NCBI GenBank assembly: GCA_019359245.1
Contig: JAHHHR010000073.1
Coordinates: 1-37,450, forward strand
Length of the DNA stretch: 37,450 nucleotides
Direction: 5' to 3'
Source: Nostoc desertorum CM1-VF14
GTDB lineage: Bacteria; Cyanobacteriota; Cyanobacteriia; Cyanobacteriales; Nostocaceae
A program made the position numbers and the translations under genes. The notes beneath the pieces were generated by a model that was given only the letters and a program-made list of their open reading frames with translations, did no database searches and was not told the origin of the DNA. Of this stretch, positions 17,603 through 25,126 are shown piece by piece (positions within the stretch are counted from its first letter, which is position 1; each line of letters begins with the position of its first letter).

Positions 17603-18274
17603 TCATTCATTCACAATCAAGTTATAGTCAATATAACCAAGCATCGCCCCTCTTTTTATCGCCTCATAACTATTTTTTACTTGCCATTTACTGTACAAAT
17701 CACTGGCGTAATGTTTGACTGTACTAACAGAGAGAAACATTTCTTTGGCAATCTGTTCAAAACCTAAACCCTGAGCCAGTAAACGCAGGACTTGTATTTG
17801 TCGTTCGGTGGGAGAGTCAAGCAAGTTTTTATCAGCAAAACTAGGGTCAATATATCTATTTTTATCAAGGTTTTTTAACAGTTTTTTAGCCAGCTTCGGG
17901 TCAAGCAGGCATTCATCAAAGTAAGCTCTTTTGATGGCTAGTTCAATCAATTCTATATCAGCACTTTTGAGCATATAAGAATCAGCCCCATGACGAAAAG
18001 CTGACTTAATAAAGTCGGAATGAGTCTGATTAGTAAAAATCACCACTTTACTATTAGTTTTCCTTTTGATTGAGCTAGTCAGTTCTAAACCACTCATGTC
18101 GGGTAAGAGTAAATCAACTAACACAACATCAGGATTGGTCTGTTCAATTAGCTGAAAACCTATCTTTCCACTGGTGGCATCACCAGTTACTTCTATATCA
18201 GGAGATTGTGAAATAGCACCTTTGATACCTAAGAGCGTGAATGTTTCTGGTTCAACAATTACTATTCTCAGCAT
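17603..18274 (-). CDS. LuxR/NarL-type response regulator
   Basis: This 223-residue protein has a receiver domain (1-120) followed by a LuxR-type HTH (~150-210; LDSPTERQIQVLRLLAQGLG, then FEQIAKEMFLSVSTVKHYA). The phosphoacceptor is Asp54 (VLVDLLLPDMSG), with Thr83 and Lys105 (YMLKS) in the usual switch positions. The N-terminal acidic pair is incomplete (VEPE where DD is typical), so Mg binding may be weaker. AGAGGA lies 9 nt before the ATG. No histidine kinase is in the window, so it is an orphan regulator. The 200 bp upstream contains eight TGCCGTGA-type repeats that could be its own binding sites. Confidence 0.93.
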   Translation of the reverse strand: MLRIVIVEPETFTLLGIKGAISQSPDIEVTGDATSGKIGFQLIEQTNPDVVLVDLLLPDMSGLELTSSIKRKTNSKVVIFTNQTHSDFIKSAFRHGADSYMLKSADIELIELAIKRAYFDECLLDPKLAKKLLKNLDKNRYIDPSFADKNLLDSPTERQIQVLRLLAQGLGFEQIAKEMFLSVSTVKHYASDLYSKWQVKNSYEAIKRGAMLGYIDYNLIVNE

Positions 18275-18335
18275 AATGTTGATAATCCTCTAATAATAAA
18301 TGGCTGTTTATTGGCGGACTTATTATTGATGCTTC

Positions 18336-18476
18336 TGCCGTGACTGTCCTTCTTGCCGTGAAGCTGCCGTAGGCTACGACCTATACAGGGGATGGATTGC
18401 CGTGATTGTGCCGTATGCCGTGGACACTCAGAAAAGCCTGTAAAACATCCCTTTTTATGACCACGGCATCACGGCA
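18336..18476. repeat. Cluster of TGCCGTGA repeats
   Basis: TGCCGT occurs at 18336, 18354, 18365, 18398, 18409 and 18416, mostly extended to TGCCGTGA. The reverse complement occurs at 18462 (CACGGCA) and 18469 (TCACGGCA). Spacing is irregular. The cluster lies between the ATPase end and the response regulator start (both minus), so it could be an operator set, a protein-loading site or simply repeat expansion. Confidence 0.6.
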
Positions 18477-18482
18477 GGACTT

Positions 18483-20306
18483 TCACCAATCAGGTAGGGA
18501 GTAGTTATCATTGCCGTCACAATTTATCTTCTCCCTCTCTACTAATTCAGCTAAACTATCAATTAATTCTTGCTCTGAATAACCAGATAACCTGTCTGCT
18601 TTCTTCAAATCGCGTAATGTTTTTGGGGTTTTAGTCTTGACATTCTGGAAGTATTCATAAATCTTGTTAGCCACCTCAGATAATGGTTTCGGGTGGTGAT
18701 TGTGAGCAGCAGTTAAATTAAATTCTAGGTCAAATACTCTATCTAGATATTCCTGCTCCGAAGCAATCGAGTTGACTTTATTAGATAAAAGGGGCATTAA
18801 TGCCACAACAAAACCACCAACAGAAGCAATCATAACTGGACGTAAGTTTTGAGAAGAGACTGCTTTAATATCCAAGTACTTAGATTTAATTTGCTCCCGT
18901 TCTTGCTTACCTGGAATAATGTCACCTCTATTTAAAATCAGTTCCAGCACCCCATAAGATTCTTGCTCCCTTCCGTTCTTAATATACCTGTTACCTAACA
19001 GCAATAAATTCAAACAAAGCCTCGTTTGAGCATCCATCTTTTCAATGCCTAAAGCTGCCAGATTAAAAGACTGTAGTGAAGCAATAAACTTAGTATTAAA
19101 CTCTCGACCAATCAGTAAAACATCAAGTAATTTACTCCCATAATTCCAGTCGGAGTAATGCTTGCTTAATTGGTCAGCAATCACCAACCAATCATCCAAA
19201 ATGAGAATCAATGGTGGTAAGGATTCGCGTTTTGATTCTGGTAGCTGTTTTCTTAGTTTGTAGTTGAGATAAAAGCGGTCAATGACTTCTTTAGCTAGGT
19301 CTGGGTTTTCCCCGTCAAAAACAATTACCCTTTCTTTCTCTCGCAAACCACAGAAACTATCATTCTTAGCACTAATTACCCAAATATCCGCGTTGGGGGA
19401 ATCTGCAAGGATTTTCTCAATCAAATAATTGAGGGTGACTGATTTACCGCTTCCCGGTGCGGCAACTAAAGCAGTGGAACTATCTGCTCTGGCTAAGGCT
19501 TGCAAAGTATTTAGGGCAAGAGATTCTGATGGGTGAAGACTTCCACCGCTATTGTGCTGTAATGCCTGCGGTTGTTCCCCGGTTACTTTATCGTCACCCC
19601 TGGCAATATCCTGCATCGACTGCCCCGGCAATGCTGCGGCTGGCTGACCCGTTGCCTGCTGTAGTTGCACCCGTGCTTCTGCCTCTGCCCTTAATCTCAC
19701 TTGCTCCTGAAAGATGGCTAACTCTTGCGGTGTCATTTGTGACAACTGCGCGGTTCTTACCCGTCGATTCTCAGACCATTGGTGAAATTCGTAATCTAGT
19801 TGTGCGCTATATGCTTCCTTATGGAGCCTTAACCCGTACCAAAGTTTAGCAATTAACCAATTGCTACGAATTTCTTCTCGAACAGAGGGCATTAGTTGGA
19901 TTAATCGCCATTCCCTAGCTTTGGATAACCCATAGGCTCCACCAAGGAATAACACTGAAGCTAATCCCCAAAGCGGTTTATCAGGGTTGCTTGGTAGAAT
20001 AATTCTTAATCTGGTTGCTTTGGTTGGCAGGAAGTTATCACGCTGAAACTCTGGGTTAGCTGGGGCATAAGCTTCAGCATAAAATTCCGACTCTGGCATT
20101 ATGTAACGCTTGTTGGGAGTGCAGTACCTTTGACGGTTAACCGGCTTGGTGAGCGTTGAGGGGATGAAGCAATATTCAACCAAACTAATCTGAGTGCCGG
20201 TAAATGACTTTGCCCCACAAATTAAGCCAATTGCCGCCAGCACCCCCACAGTAATATTGTTGGCTGTTCCCGAACGCAAGTAATCCTCAAACTGCTTACG
20301 TTTCAT
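18483..20306 (-). CDS. Membrane-anchored FtsK/HerA-like ATPase
   Basis: The protein has 607 residues from ATG 20306; that start overlaps the previous stop (ATGA) with GGGGAG 6 nt upstream. It has one hydrophobic segment at ~17-33 (NITVGVLAAIGLICGAKSF) and another at ~112-130 (LWGLASVLFLGGAYGL), then a Gln/Arg-rich linker, then a RecA-type motor. Walker A is ALVAAPGSGKSVTLNYL (~280-290) and Walker B-like is LILILDDW (~365). The end carries a winged-helix-like tail (YSEQELIDSLAELV). This architecture matches FtsK/HerA/VirD4-type DNA pumps or coupling proteins anchored in the membrane. It closes the nine-gene operon begun by the actin-like protein. The family is confident, the role (plasmid segregation or transfer) inferred. 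Confidence 0.8.
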   Translation of the reverse strand: MKRKQFEDYLRSGTANNITVGVLAAIGLICGAKSFTGTQISLVEYCFIPSTLTKPVNRQRYCTPNKRYIMPESEFYAEAYAPANPEFQRDNFLPTKATRLRIILPSNPDKPLWGLASVLFLGGAYGLSKAREWRLIQLMPSVREEIRSNWLIAKLWYGLRLHKEAYSAQLDYEFHQWSENRRVRTAQLSQMTPQELAIFQEQVRLRAEAEARVQLQQATGQPAAALPGQSMQDIARGDDKVTGEQPQALQHNSGGSLHPSESLALNTLQALARADSSTALVAAPGSGKSVTLNYLIEKILADSPNADIWVISAKNDSFCGLREKERVIVFDGENPDLAKEVIDRFYLNYKLRKQLPESKRESLPPLILILDDWLVIADQLSKHYSDWNYGSKLLDVLLIGREFNTKFIASLQSFNLAALGIEKMDAQTRLCLNLLLLGNRYIKNGREQESYGVLELILNRGDIIPGKQEREQIKSKYLDIKAVSSQNLRPVMIASVGGFVVALMPLLSNKVNSIASEQEYLDRVFDLEFNLTAAHNHHPKPLSEVANKIYEYFQNVKTKTPKTLRDLKKADRLSGYSEQELIDSLAELVEREKINCDGNDNYSLPDW

Positions 20307-20881
20307 TGGCTTCTCCCCTTGCCCATAGCTGCAATCAACAACAACCCTAATGCTGCCAACCCGATCATTAACCAAGGTGTTTCAGTCTGGGGGCTGGGCT
20401 TAACTTCGTAGTGTCTTACCTCTTCATAGAACCGTGTCTTACCTGTCTTGGTCGCTCCTGACACAGCCCGATATTCATCAAACGCCACCCACAGCGAAGC
20501 GCCTACGCTTGCAGTTTGGGCAGTCGCCACCATGAAGTCTTTACCAATATGGATTCTGCCGTCGTATTGAATTTTGGTAAGGGTATTGGCGAAAAATAAC
20601 CCAAGTACAATGCTGCTTAAAGTGCCAGAAGCGATCGCCCCAATTCCCAAACTCGTTAGTAGGCTAACTCCAGTGTTTGCAGTAAATACGCCCAAGAATG
20701 TAGCCAGTGCTTTGTTTAGCAGTTGTTTGTTACTGAAGACATCACGAATAGACTGCTCTAACCGTTCGCCGTCTTCGCTCTCTGGGGTCGTTTTTTCTTC
20801 AGTAGTTTCACCCCAGAGCATTGGTGTAGACTGTTCGCTGGTATTTTGGAACTGCGATAATAGGGAATCAATTTCATTCAT
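20303..20881 (-). CDS. Small membrane protein of the actin-ATPase operon
   Basis: This 192-residue protein is not recognised. An acidic N-terminus (1-45, Glu/Gln/Thr-rich) precedes a hydrophobic region at ~57-97 (LATFLGVFTANTGVSLL, then LGIGAIASGTLSSIVLGLFF). A soluble stretch of ~70 residues follows, then a C-terminal segment LMIGLAALGLLLIAAMGKGR. GAGGT precedes the ATG by 5 nt. It overlaps the ATPase gene by 4 bp, so the two membrane proteins are probably made together and may form one complex. A small terminator/attenuator lies just upstream. Confidence 0.75.
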   Translation of the reverse strand: MNEIDSLLSQFQNTSEQSTPMLWGETTEEKTTPESEDGERLEQSIRDVFSNKQLLNKALATFLGVFTANTGVSLLTSLGIGAIASGTLSSIVLGLFFANTLTKIQYDGRIHIGKDFMVATAQTASVGASLWVAFDEYRAVSGATKTGKTRFYEEVRHYEVKPSPQTETPWLMIGLAALGLLLIAAMGKGRSQ

Positions 20882-20908
20882 GTTTACCTCGCCTTGGGTG
20901 AAACAGAA

Positions 20909-20939
20909 AAAGCCAGAGTTTTTGCTAACAACTGGCTTT
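20909..20939 (-). terminator. Intrinsic terminator or attenuator inside the operon
   Basis: On the minus strand AAAGCCAG and CTGGCTTT form an 8-bp stem with a 15-nt loop, followed by TTCTGTTT. It lies in the only sizeable gap (73 bp) of the operon, before the membrane protein gene. It probably lowers expression of the last two genes relative to the first seven. Confidence 0.55.
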
Positions 20940-20954
20940 CGACTTACCTATGGG

Positions 20955-21626
20955 TTAAATGCCCATGAAGTTGCGAAACCACTGCCCTACTCGGCTAATT
21001 CCAGCAGTGCGCGAGTAATTGGGCTTTGGTATGCGGTCGGTTTTCGCTTCACTGCCATTAGTCCACAGTGCGCTAGTAACTGCGGTTTCATAAGCGCGAT
21101 CTGCTGCGTCTTGGGCTTCTGGGACTTTGTTGGATGCCTTGATTAAATCAACTTCATACTTTGCGATCGCCATCAGGTCTGCTGTGGCCCCAGATATCTG
21201 AATTAAGGATGAGCGCTGCGCGTGACGGGTGGCCTCGGCAGTGGTAGCGTTGACGTGTTCGGCTTGCATTTCGGTCATCTCGTTTTTGAAACGCTGCTCT
21301 CCTGTCTTACTGGTGTTGATAGCTTTCAGGGTTTGCGTTCCGTGCTTCTGGGTTAGTTGCACCAATTCAGCGTAGGCTTGATTTACATCGCCAGTTGTTT
21401 CAATAATCTTCCGATATGCCTCCAAAGCCTTGGGTAAATTGGCTTTGGCAGTATCCGACAGTCGCGCCATGTCTGCAATTTTGGTGATTACCGTTTGATC
21501 TCCGTGTAAGGCTTTATTGAACTCTTCAGCCGACACATCAAACAGTCTCCCCATTGCCCCTAAAGTACCTGGGGCAGTGGTGGGTATATGGTTTTTGAGT
21601 TTCGCAGTTCCAAAATTACGTGCCAT
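20955..21626 (-). CDS. Unrecognised helical protein of the actin-ATPase operon
   Basis: This 223-residue protein starts with a basic, Gly/Ala-rich N-terminus (MARNFGTAKLKNHIPTTAPG) and is then largely helical and Ala/Glu/Lys-rich to ~185 (AKANLPKALEAYRKIIETTG; RSSLIQISGATADLMAIAKY). It ends in a basic tail (SRVGQWFRNFMGI). AGGAG is 6 nt before the ATG. No membrane segment is predicted. The amphipathic helices suggest an oligomeric adaptor or filament-associated protein. It sits seventh in the operon, 8 bp after the upstream gene. No family is recognised. Confidence 0.75.
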   Translation of the reverse strand: MARNFGTAKLKNHIPTTAPGTLGAMGRLFDVSAEEFNKALHGDQTVITKIADMARLSDTAKANLPKALEAYRKIIETTGDVNQAYAELVQLTQKHGTQTLKAINTSKTGEQRFKNEMTEMQAEHVNATTAEATRHAQRSSLIQISGATADLMAIAKYEVDLIKASNKVPEAQDAADRAYETAVTSALWTNGSEAKTDRIPKPNYSRTAGISRVGQWFRNFMGI

Positions 21627-21634
21627 TTTATCTC

Positions 21635-22144
21635 CTAATAAGGGATGTAGTCATAATCGATATCGCTCGACTCTTGGGGCAATTTATCCCAGTAACCCAT
21701 CTCTTCAAATCGGCTATAAATTCTCGTTGCCAGTTGCCTCACGGGGTCGTCAAAATCTTCAGAAATTAAATCAAATCTGTTGCAGCCAAATGCCAGAATA
21801 TTTGCAATATCCGGGTCAATACCGTTGCCCAAGAATTGACCAAATGCTGCTGCATAAGGATGGTCATCAATGGTTTCATGAGTTGCTAGGAATTCGGTTC
21901 CTGTGAGGGGTAAGTAAAGGCTGCAAAGAAAACTATTTATTTCGCGCTTTGTAGCTGTTGGGTTAAGAGCCTTAAATTGCTGGAGTTTCAAAGCATTATC
22001 AGTGAAAGAACAGCGTCCCCAATCATTGGGATTTCTATAATCGAGTGCCATGCTGTTAAGATCCTTGTAACGATGTGTACTTGATGCACTTTCGGGTGAC
22101 GCGATTGCACTTACTTTGGTCGGTCGGGGCAATCGCTTCATCAT
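21635..22144 (-). CDS. Unrecognised protein of the actin-ATPase operon
   Basis: The protein has 169 residues; the start shares a base with the stop of the upstream gene (TGATG), and a second ATG follows at once. The N-terminus (1-35) is basic and polar, then mixed (LDYRNPNDWGRCSFTDNALK; NPTATKREINSFLCSLYLPL). The acidic C-terminus ends in DIDYDYIPY. It has no membrane segment, signal peptide or known motif. The tight coupling argues for a role in the same complex as its neighbours. Confidence 0.7.
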   Translation of the reverse strand: MMKRLPRPTKVSAIASPESASSTHRYKDLNSMALDYRNPNDWGRCSFTDNALKLQQFKALNPTATKREINSFLCSLYLPLTGTEFLATHETIDDHPYAAAFGQFLGNGIDPDIANILAFGCNRFDLISEDFDDPVRQLATRIYSRFEEMGYWDKLPQESSDIDYDYIPY

Positions 22145-22338
22145 CAGTTCTCACAAAACTCAACAAGTTCAAAAACCTCCCTCTGCACTTGGTTTTGGCT
22201 TAGTTCCTTGCGCTTGCCCTTAGAGTCGTTAAAAATGAAAGGTGCATTGATTCGAGAATTAGACCGATGGCTATAGCGCAGTTGTTGACCGCGAAATTCA
22301 TACAAATGGTTACGCACTAAGGTTGTCGTTTCTAACAT
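22144..22338 (-). CDS. Small basic protein of the actin-ATPase operon
   Basis: I take ATG 22338 (64 residues) because GGGGAG lies 4 nt upstream and the ATG overlaps the preceding stop (ATGTTAG); an in-frame ATG at 22350 is also open. The sequence includes LYEFRGQQLRYSHRSNSR and NQVQREVFELVEFCEN. It is arginine-rich and soluble, and could contact nucleic acid. No family is recognised. Confidence 0.65.
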   Translation of the reverse strand: MLETTTLVRNHLYEFRGQQLRYSHRSNSRINAPFIFNDSKGKRKELSQNQVQREVFELVEFCEN

Positions 22339-22583
22339 TTGCTCCCCCAAACTTGCGAATAAAACTCGATATTTAGAATCGCTTCGTGAATCTCCATCAA
22401 GGCTTGCACTGCATCACCTATTTTTAGGTCATTCGATGTACTGAACCGCTCGGAGGCTTCGATTTGCTTGTAATTGGGAGATGCTTGCACGAACCTAAGA
22501 ATCTGTTCGCAACCGAGGATGATGGTCATAATTTCGGTTGTTGTTAGGCTTGGCTGTGTCTTTTGGGTGTCTTGGTCGCTCAT
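22332..22583 (-). CDS. Small helical protein of the actin-ATPase operon
   Basis: This 83-residue protein starts at ATG 22583, overlapping the upstream stop by 4 bp with GGAGGAGA 10 nt before. It is predicted helical (TTTEIMTIILGCEQILRFV; KIGDAVQALMEIHEAILNI). No motif is known. Its short length and tight packing resemble accessory subunits of a larger complex. Confidence 0.65.
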   Translation of the reverse strand: MSDQDTQKTQPSLTTTEIMTIILGCEQILRFVQASPNYKQIEASERFSTSNDLKIGDAVQALMEIHEAILNIEFYSQVWGSKC

Positions 22584-22825
22584 AACTTGTTTCTCCTCCT
22601 TTGGGTTTTAACTGGTGTGGGTTGGGGTTCTGGGTCAGTGCTTGGCGCTTCTGGCTGACTCGGCCTTTGAAGTACATAGCTGATTGCACCTCCACCCCCG
22701 ACAGCTGCGGCAATGGTAAACATATTGTTTCTGCCGAAGTACTGGACTCCAAAGTAGCCAAGGGCTAACGCTGCTGCTGTTGCACCAATGCCTAAAACCG
22801 TATTTCTTAATCTGGATTTGGTCAT
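22580..22825 (-). CDS. Small membrane protein of the actin-ATPase operon
   Basis: This 81-residue protein has two hydrophobic stretches (~8-27, VLGIGATAAALALGYFGVQY; ~35-50, MFTIAAAVGGGGAISYVLQR) and a Pro/Gln-rich, basic tail (residues 53-81, ending RRRNKL). It is probably inserted in the membrane with the tail in the cytoplasm. It starts with an ATGA overlap at 22825 and GGGAG upstream. No family is recognised. Confidence 0.65.
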   Translation of the reverse strand: MTKSRLRNTVLGIGATAAALALGYFGVQYFGRNNMFTIAAAVGGGGAISYVLQRPSQPEAPSTDPEPQPTPVKTQRRRNKL

Positions 22826-23055
22826 GCTGCTCCCTTAAAATTAGTGACCATTGCGCTAAGTGCTGATTTATTGGGCTGCATAGATTGCACTGTTTCGGGT
22901 TTGGGTGATGATTGGACATTACCGTGTTGAAAAATCAGCTTCTCTACACCTGCTGATAATGCCTGTGTTGGCGCATCTTGAGGTAAATCAAACATCTTGC
23001 ACAATTCAATTACTGCTAGGTAGGAGATGGTTATACGCCGAGATTCGTAATTCAT
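22822..23055 (-). CDS. Small protein following the actin-like gene
   Basis: This 77-residue protein starts 3 bp after the actin-like gene's stop with GGGAG upstream, a position often held by a filament adaptor. It has a helical N-terminal half (RRITISYLAVIELCKMFDL) and a polar tail (PKPETVQSMQPNKSALSAM). The N-terminus could be a short strand-helix-helix DNA-binding fold, but I cannot assign it to ParR or StbB. No family is recognised. Confidence 0.65.
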   Translation of the reverse strand: MNYESRRITISYLAVIELCKMFDLPQDAPTQALSAGVEKLIFQHGNVQSSPKPETVQSMQPNKSALSAMVTNFKGAA

Positions 23056-23058
23056 TGA

Positions 23059-24174
23059 TTAAGCTCCCAAAGATATTTGAGTTAATAGTTTCAACCCCAA
23101 GGCATTGATGAATTGGGGATTATTCAAGACCACAAAGCCTAAACCGGCTAGGTTTTGATCCACTACTGGCAGTGAAACACCCCCACCCCAGGCGACAAGG
23201 TATTTAGCGCGGTCTAGATAATTGCCAGCAGTCACAAAGTTGGCGAATTTCTCAATCCGGTTACTCCACCACTGATCTAGGCATTGGCTGTACTCGGTTT
23301 CAAACTTTTTACCTGTGAGGTGGTTGCCTCCATAAGTGAAAGTCCCTTCTAGAATGCCCTGGTTCACCAAGCTGGGTGAGTGTTTCACATCCTTGGACAG
23401 CAGACTTACTCGGTCGTTTCGCTTGTCGAGCGCTTCTGCAATCATTGAATGCAGTTCACCCGCTCCACCTTCAATCAAGTGACGGTCAATCACTGCACCA
23501 CTGCCGTTGAACACGGTAATCAACCAAGTTGATGAACCGATATCGAGTGCGATCGCTAATTCTGAGGGGTCTAGTACCAGGGATGCTTCACCAAATAAGC
23601 AGTGGGCAATGCTTCCAAATCCTTCGGGGTAAATGCCTGTGACTACAATCTCAACTGTCTTGGTGACAATGGAACGAGTTACAGGGTGCAGATGCTCAAA
23701 GGTATGAGTCCCTTCAACTCTGCGTTTAATCTCTTGGCCCCAGCGTTCGGGGTTGTGATTGCTCAAACTAATTGAAAGTTTGACCCCATCGGGAATATTA
23801 AGAACTGCTAAGTCTGCAAGAATGCTTTCTAGTGCCAGTTCTGCCTTTTTCGCCTTATCTTCGTGTAACAGGGTGTGGTCACTTTGCGCTAGAGCCGCAC
23901 TGCCCCAAAAGAATTGAACGTCTTTTAAGTCCAGGCGTGAACCTTCTACATATCGCAGCCATGCCCCATCTTTTGAGATGGTTTCGTGGTGCATGATGTT
24001 GCGGTTGCGAACAAGTGAGTATACGGCTGGCATCATGATCGAAAAATCACCGATGATTGCTTTGCCATACCCTGCACCTGAGTCTTTTCCGGCGATAAGG
24101 TCAGTTAGCCCGGATTTGGCTAACAAGTCTGCCTGAACTAGCCAATTTTTGGCATTGGAATATACGGTTGTCAT
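23059..24174 (-). CDS. Actin-like ATPase, ParM/StbA family
   Basis: The protein has 371 residues from ATG 24174. It shows the actin-fold nucleotide motifs: phosphate 1 AGKDSGAGYGK (~28-38), phosphate 2 ALDIGSSTWLITVF (~206-219), the adenosine-region GGAGEL (~233) and VAWGGGVSLP (~325). ParM-type proteins polymerise with ATP to push plasmids apart through a partner bound to a centromere. A longer frame reaches GTG 24324, but the extra 50 residues look unrelated to the family and have no ribosome site. It is the first gene of a nine-gene overlapping operon. Its promoter faces a ribbon-helix-helix gene across a 26-bp inverted repeat, a likely operator/centromere. The plasmid therefore carries two partition ATPases, this one and ParA. 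Confidence 0.85.
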   Translation of the reverse strand: MTTVYSNAKNWLVQADLLAKSGLTDLIAGKDSGAGYGKAIIGDFSIMMPAVYSLVRNRNIMHHETISKDGAWLRYVEGSRLDLKDVQFFWGSAALAQSDHTLLHEDKAKKAELALESILADLAVLNIPDGVKLSISLSNHNPERWGQEIKRRVEGTHTFEHLHPVTRSIVTKTVEIVVTGIYPEGFGSIAHCLFGEASLVLDPSELAIALDIGSSTWLITVFNGSGAVIDRHLIEGGAGELHSMIAEALDKRNDRVSLLSKDVKHSPSLVNQGILEGTFTYGGNHLTGKKFETEYSQCLDQWWSNRIEKFANFVTAGNYLDRAKYLVAWGGGVSLPVVDQNLAGLGFVVLNNPQFINALGLKLLTQISLGA

Positions 24175-24341
24175 GGTTCTGATGATTGGTAAAAGTCTTG
24201 ATTTTTCTGGCTTTGCAGAATTTAAAGACTGAATCGCCTTAAGTCCACACATCCAGTTGGTGACAAGCCATAGCATCACTTTCTGGCTTCTATTGCCTTT
24301 GTTGAGTGGCGTTTTTTGGCTCACAATGCTAATATAGCATC

Positions 24342-24442
24342 TATTAGATAGTAGTAGGCACTACTAGAATCTAATTTTGCTTATACTTTAGGCACGTTAA
24401 ATAAGGTAATTTGATACTAATAGTGCCTAAAGCTATCTAATA
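24342..24442. promoter_or_regulatory. 26-bp imperfect inverted repeat between actin-like and RHH genes
   Basis: The left arm is 24342-24367 (TATTAGATAG, 3 nt, then TAGGCACTACTAG). The right arm is 24417-24442 (CTAATAGTGCCTA, then CTATCTAATA). They pair at about 22 of 26 positions with 49 bp between. A further TAGGCAC lies in the spacer. It covers the divergent promoter region, so it should be the ribbon-helix-helix operator and possibly the actin-system centromere. Confidence 0.7.
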
Positions 24443-24443
24443 A

Positions 24444-24611
24444 ATGCCAAAGTATAAAGGTAAAAGAGTAAATGTAACTTTCCCCGTAGAAGTTTATGAG
24501 CAAGTTGCAGGATTGGCCACTGATGAAACTAGAACAGTAAGTCAAATGGTTGTCGTGCTATGTCAAGAAGCTATTGCCGCTAGGGAGAAAAAGCAGGAGA
24601 AAACACAATGA
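24444..24611 (+). CDS. 55-residue ribbon-helix-helix regulator
   Basis: The protein begins MPKYKGKRVNVTFPVEVYEQ, with a basic N-terminus, a VNVTFP beta strand and then two helices (VYEQVAGLATDETRTV; SQMVVVLCQEAIAARE), the classic CopG/Arc ribbon-helix-helix fold of about 45 residues. It is divergent from the actin-like gene and ~500 bp upstream of Rep. As a small dimeric DNA-binding protein it could repress both promoters and, if the actin system is ParM-like, act as its centromere-binding partner. The ATG follows the right arm of the inverted repeat by one base. Fold call from pattern; high plausibility. Confidence 0.75.
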   Translation: MPKYKGKRVNVTFPVEVYEQVAGLATDETRTVSQMVVVLCQEAIAAREKKQEKTQ

Positions 24612-25126
24612 GCAACAGGAGCAAAAACCGGAATAACAACAGTATCAACTTTTATTAAGTAATTTCTAGGGAAATTAGAGCCTTGCTACATTTCAGACAA
24701 ACAGAAGTTTTGTATGATCTAGCTATTGTTTAATTAAATGAGATACGGAGGTGAGTACAAGGAAACCAAAAAGCAAAAAGACAAAGCGTAAATAGTTAAA
24801 CGCTTTGTCCAGTAGCAAAAGTTAAATTTTATAAGCTTTCAGGAGCGGGAACTTATCTCAAACCTTCCAAAAAGTGGCTAAAAGTGTGGAAGCTTGACCA
24901 CCACTGCTTGGCAAACTGAGATTTAATCCGCGCTGCTTACTCATATTATATGAGCTGCTGTGGAAATTTCTATATTTTCACTGCGAAATTTTGCATAGAA
25001 ATTTATCAAAATTTTTGACCAAAAAAATTCTAAACAAGCAAAATAGTAAATCTCGTAGATATAAAGTGTAGCAGCGCGATAACCCCCTCCAAATACTGAA
25101 AAACAACGTATTTGAGGGAAAAAGCT
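24612..25126. promoter_or_regulatory. Rep upstream region with hairpins and a possible leader peptide
   Basis: No protein gene over 20 codons is seen. A 17-codon frame (MRYGGEYKETKKQKDKA) starts at 24738 and ends in a perfect 10-bp stem (24780-24789 with 24800-24809, loop AAATAGTTAA). At 25085-25118 a second hairpin covers the Rep ribosome site. The layout fits a post-transcriptional copy-number control region; related cyanobacterial plasmid Rep genes are controlled by antisense RNA in this interval. No antisense promoter could be fixed by eye. Confidence 0.45.
25085..25118 (+). promoter_or_regulatory. Hairpin sequestering the Rep Shine-Dalgarno
   Basis: CCCT at 25085-25088, one bulged C, then CAAATAC pairs with GTATTTG and AGGG at 25108-25118 around an 11-nt loop, giving an 11-bp stem. 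The 3' strand contains GAGGG(A), the ribosome-binding site 7 nt before the Rep GTG (25127). The paired form would block translation, which is a common way to set plasmid copy number. Confidence 0.55.

Noticed and set aside
24175..24324. GTG 24324 as the start of the actin-like gene
   Set aside because: The extra 50 residues show no actin-family pattern and no Shine-Dalgarno; ATG 24174 fits the family length better, though the choice stays uncertain.
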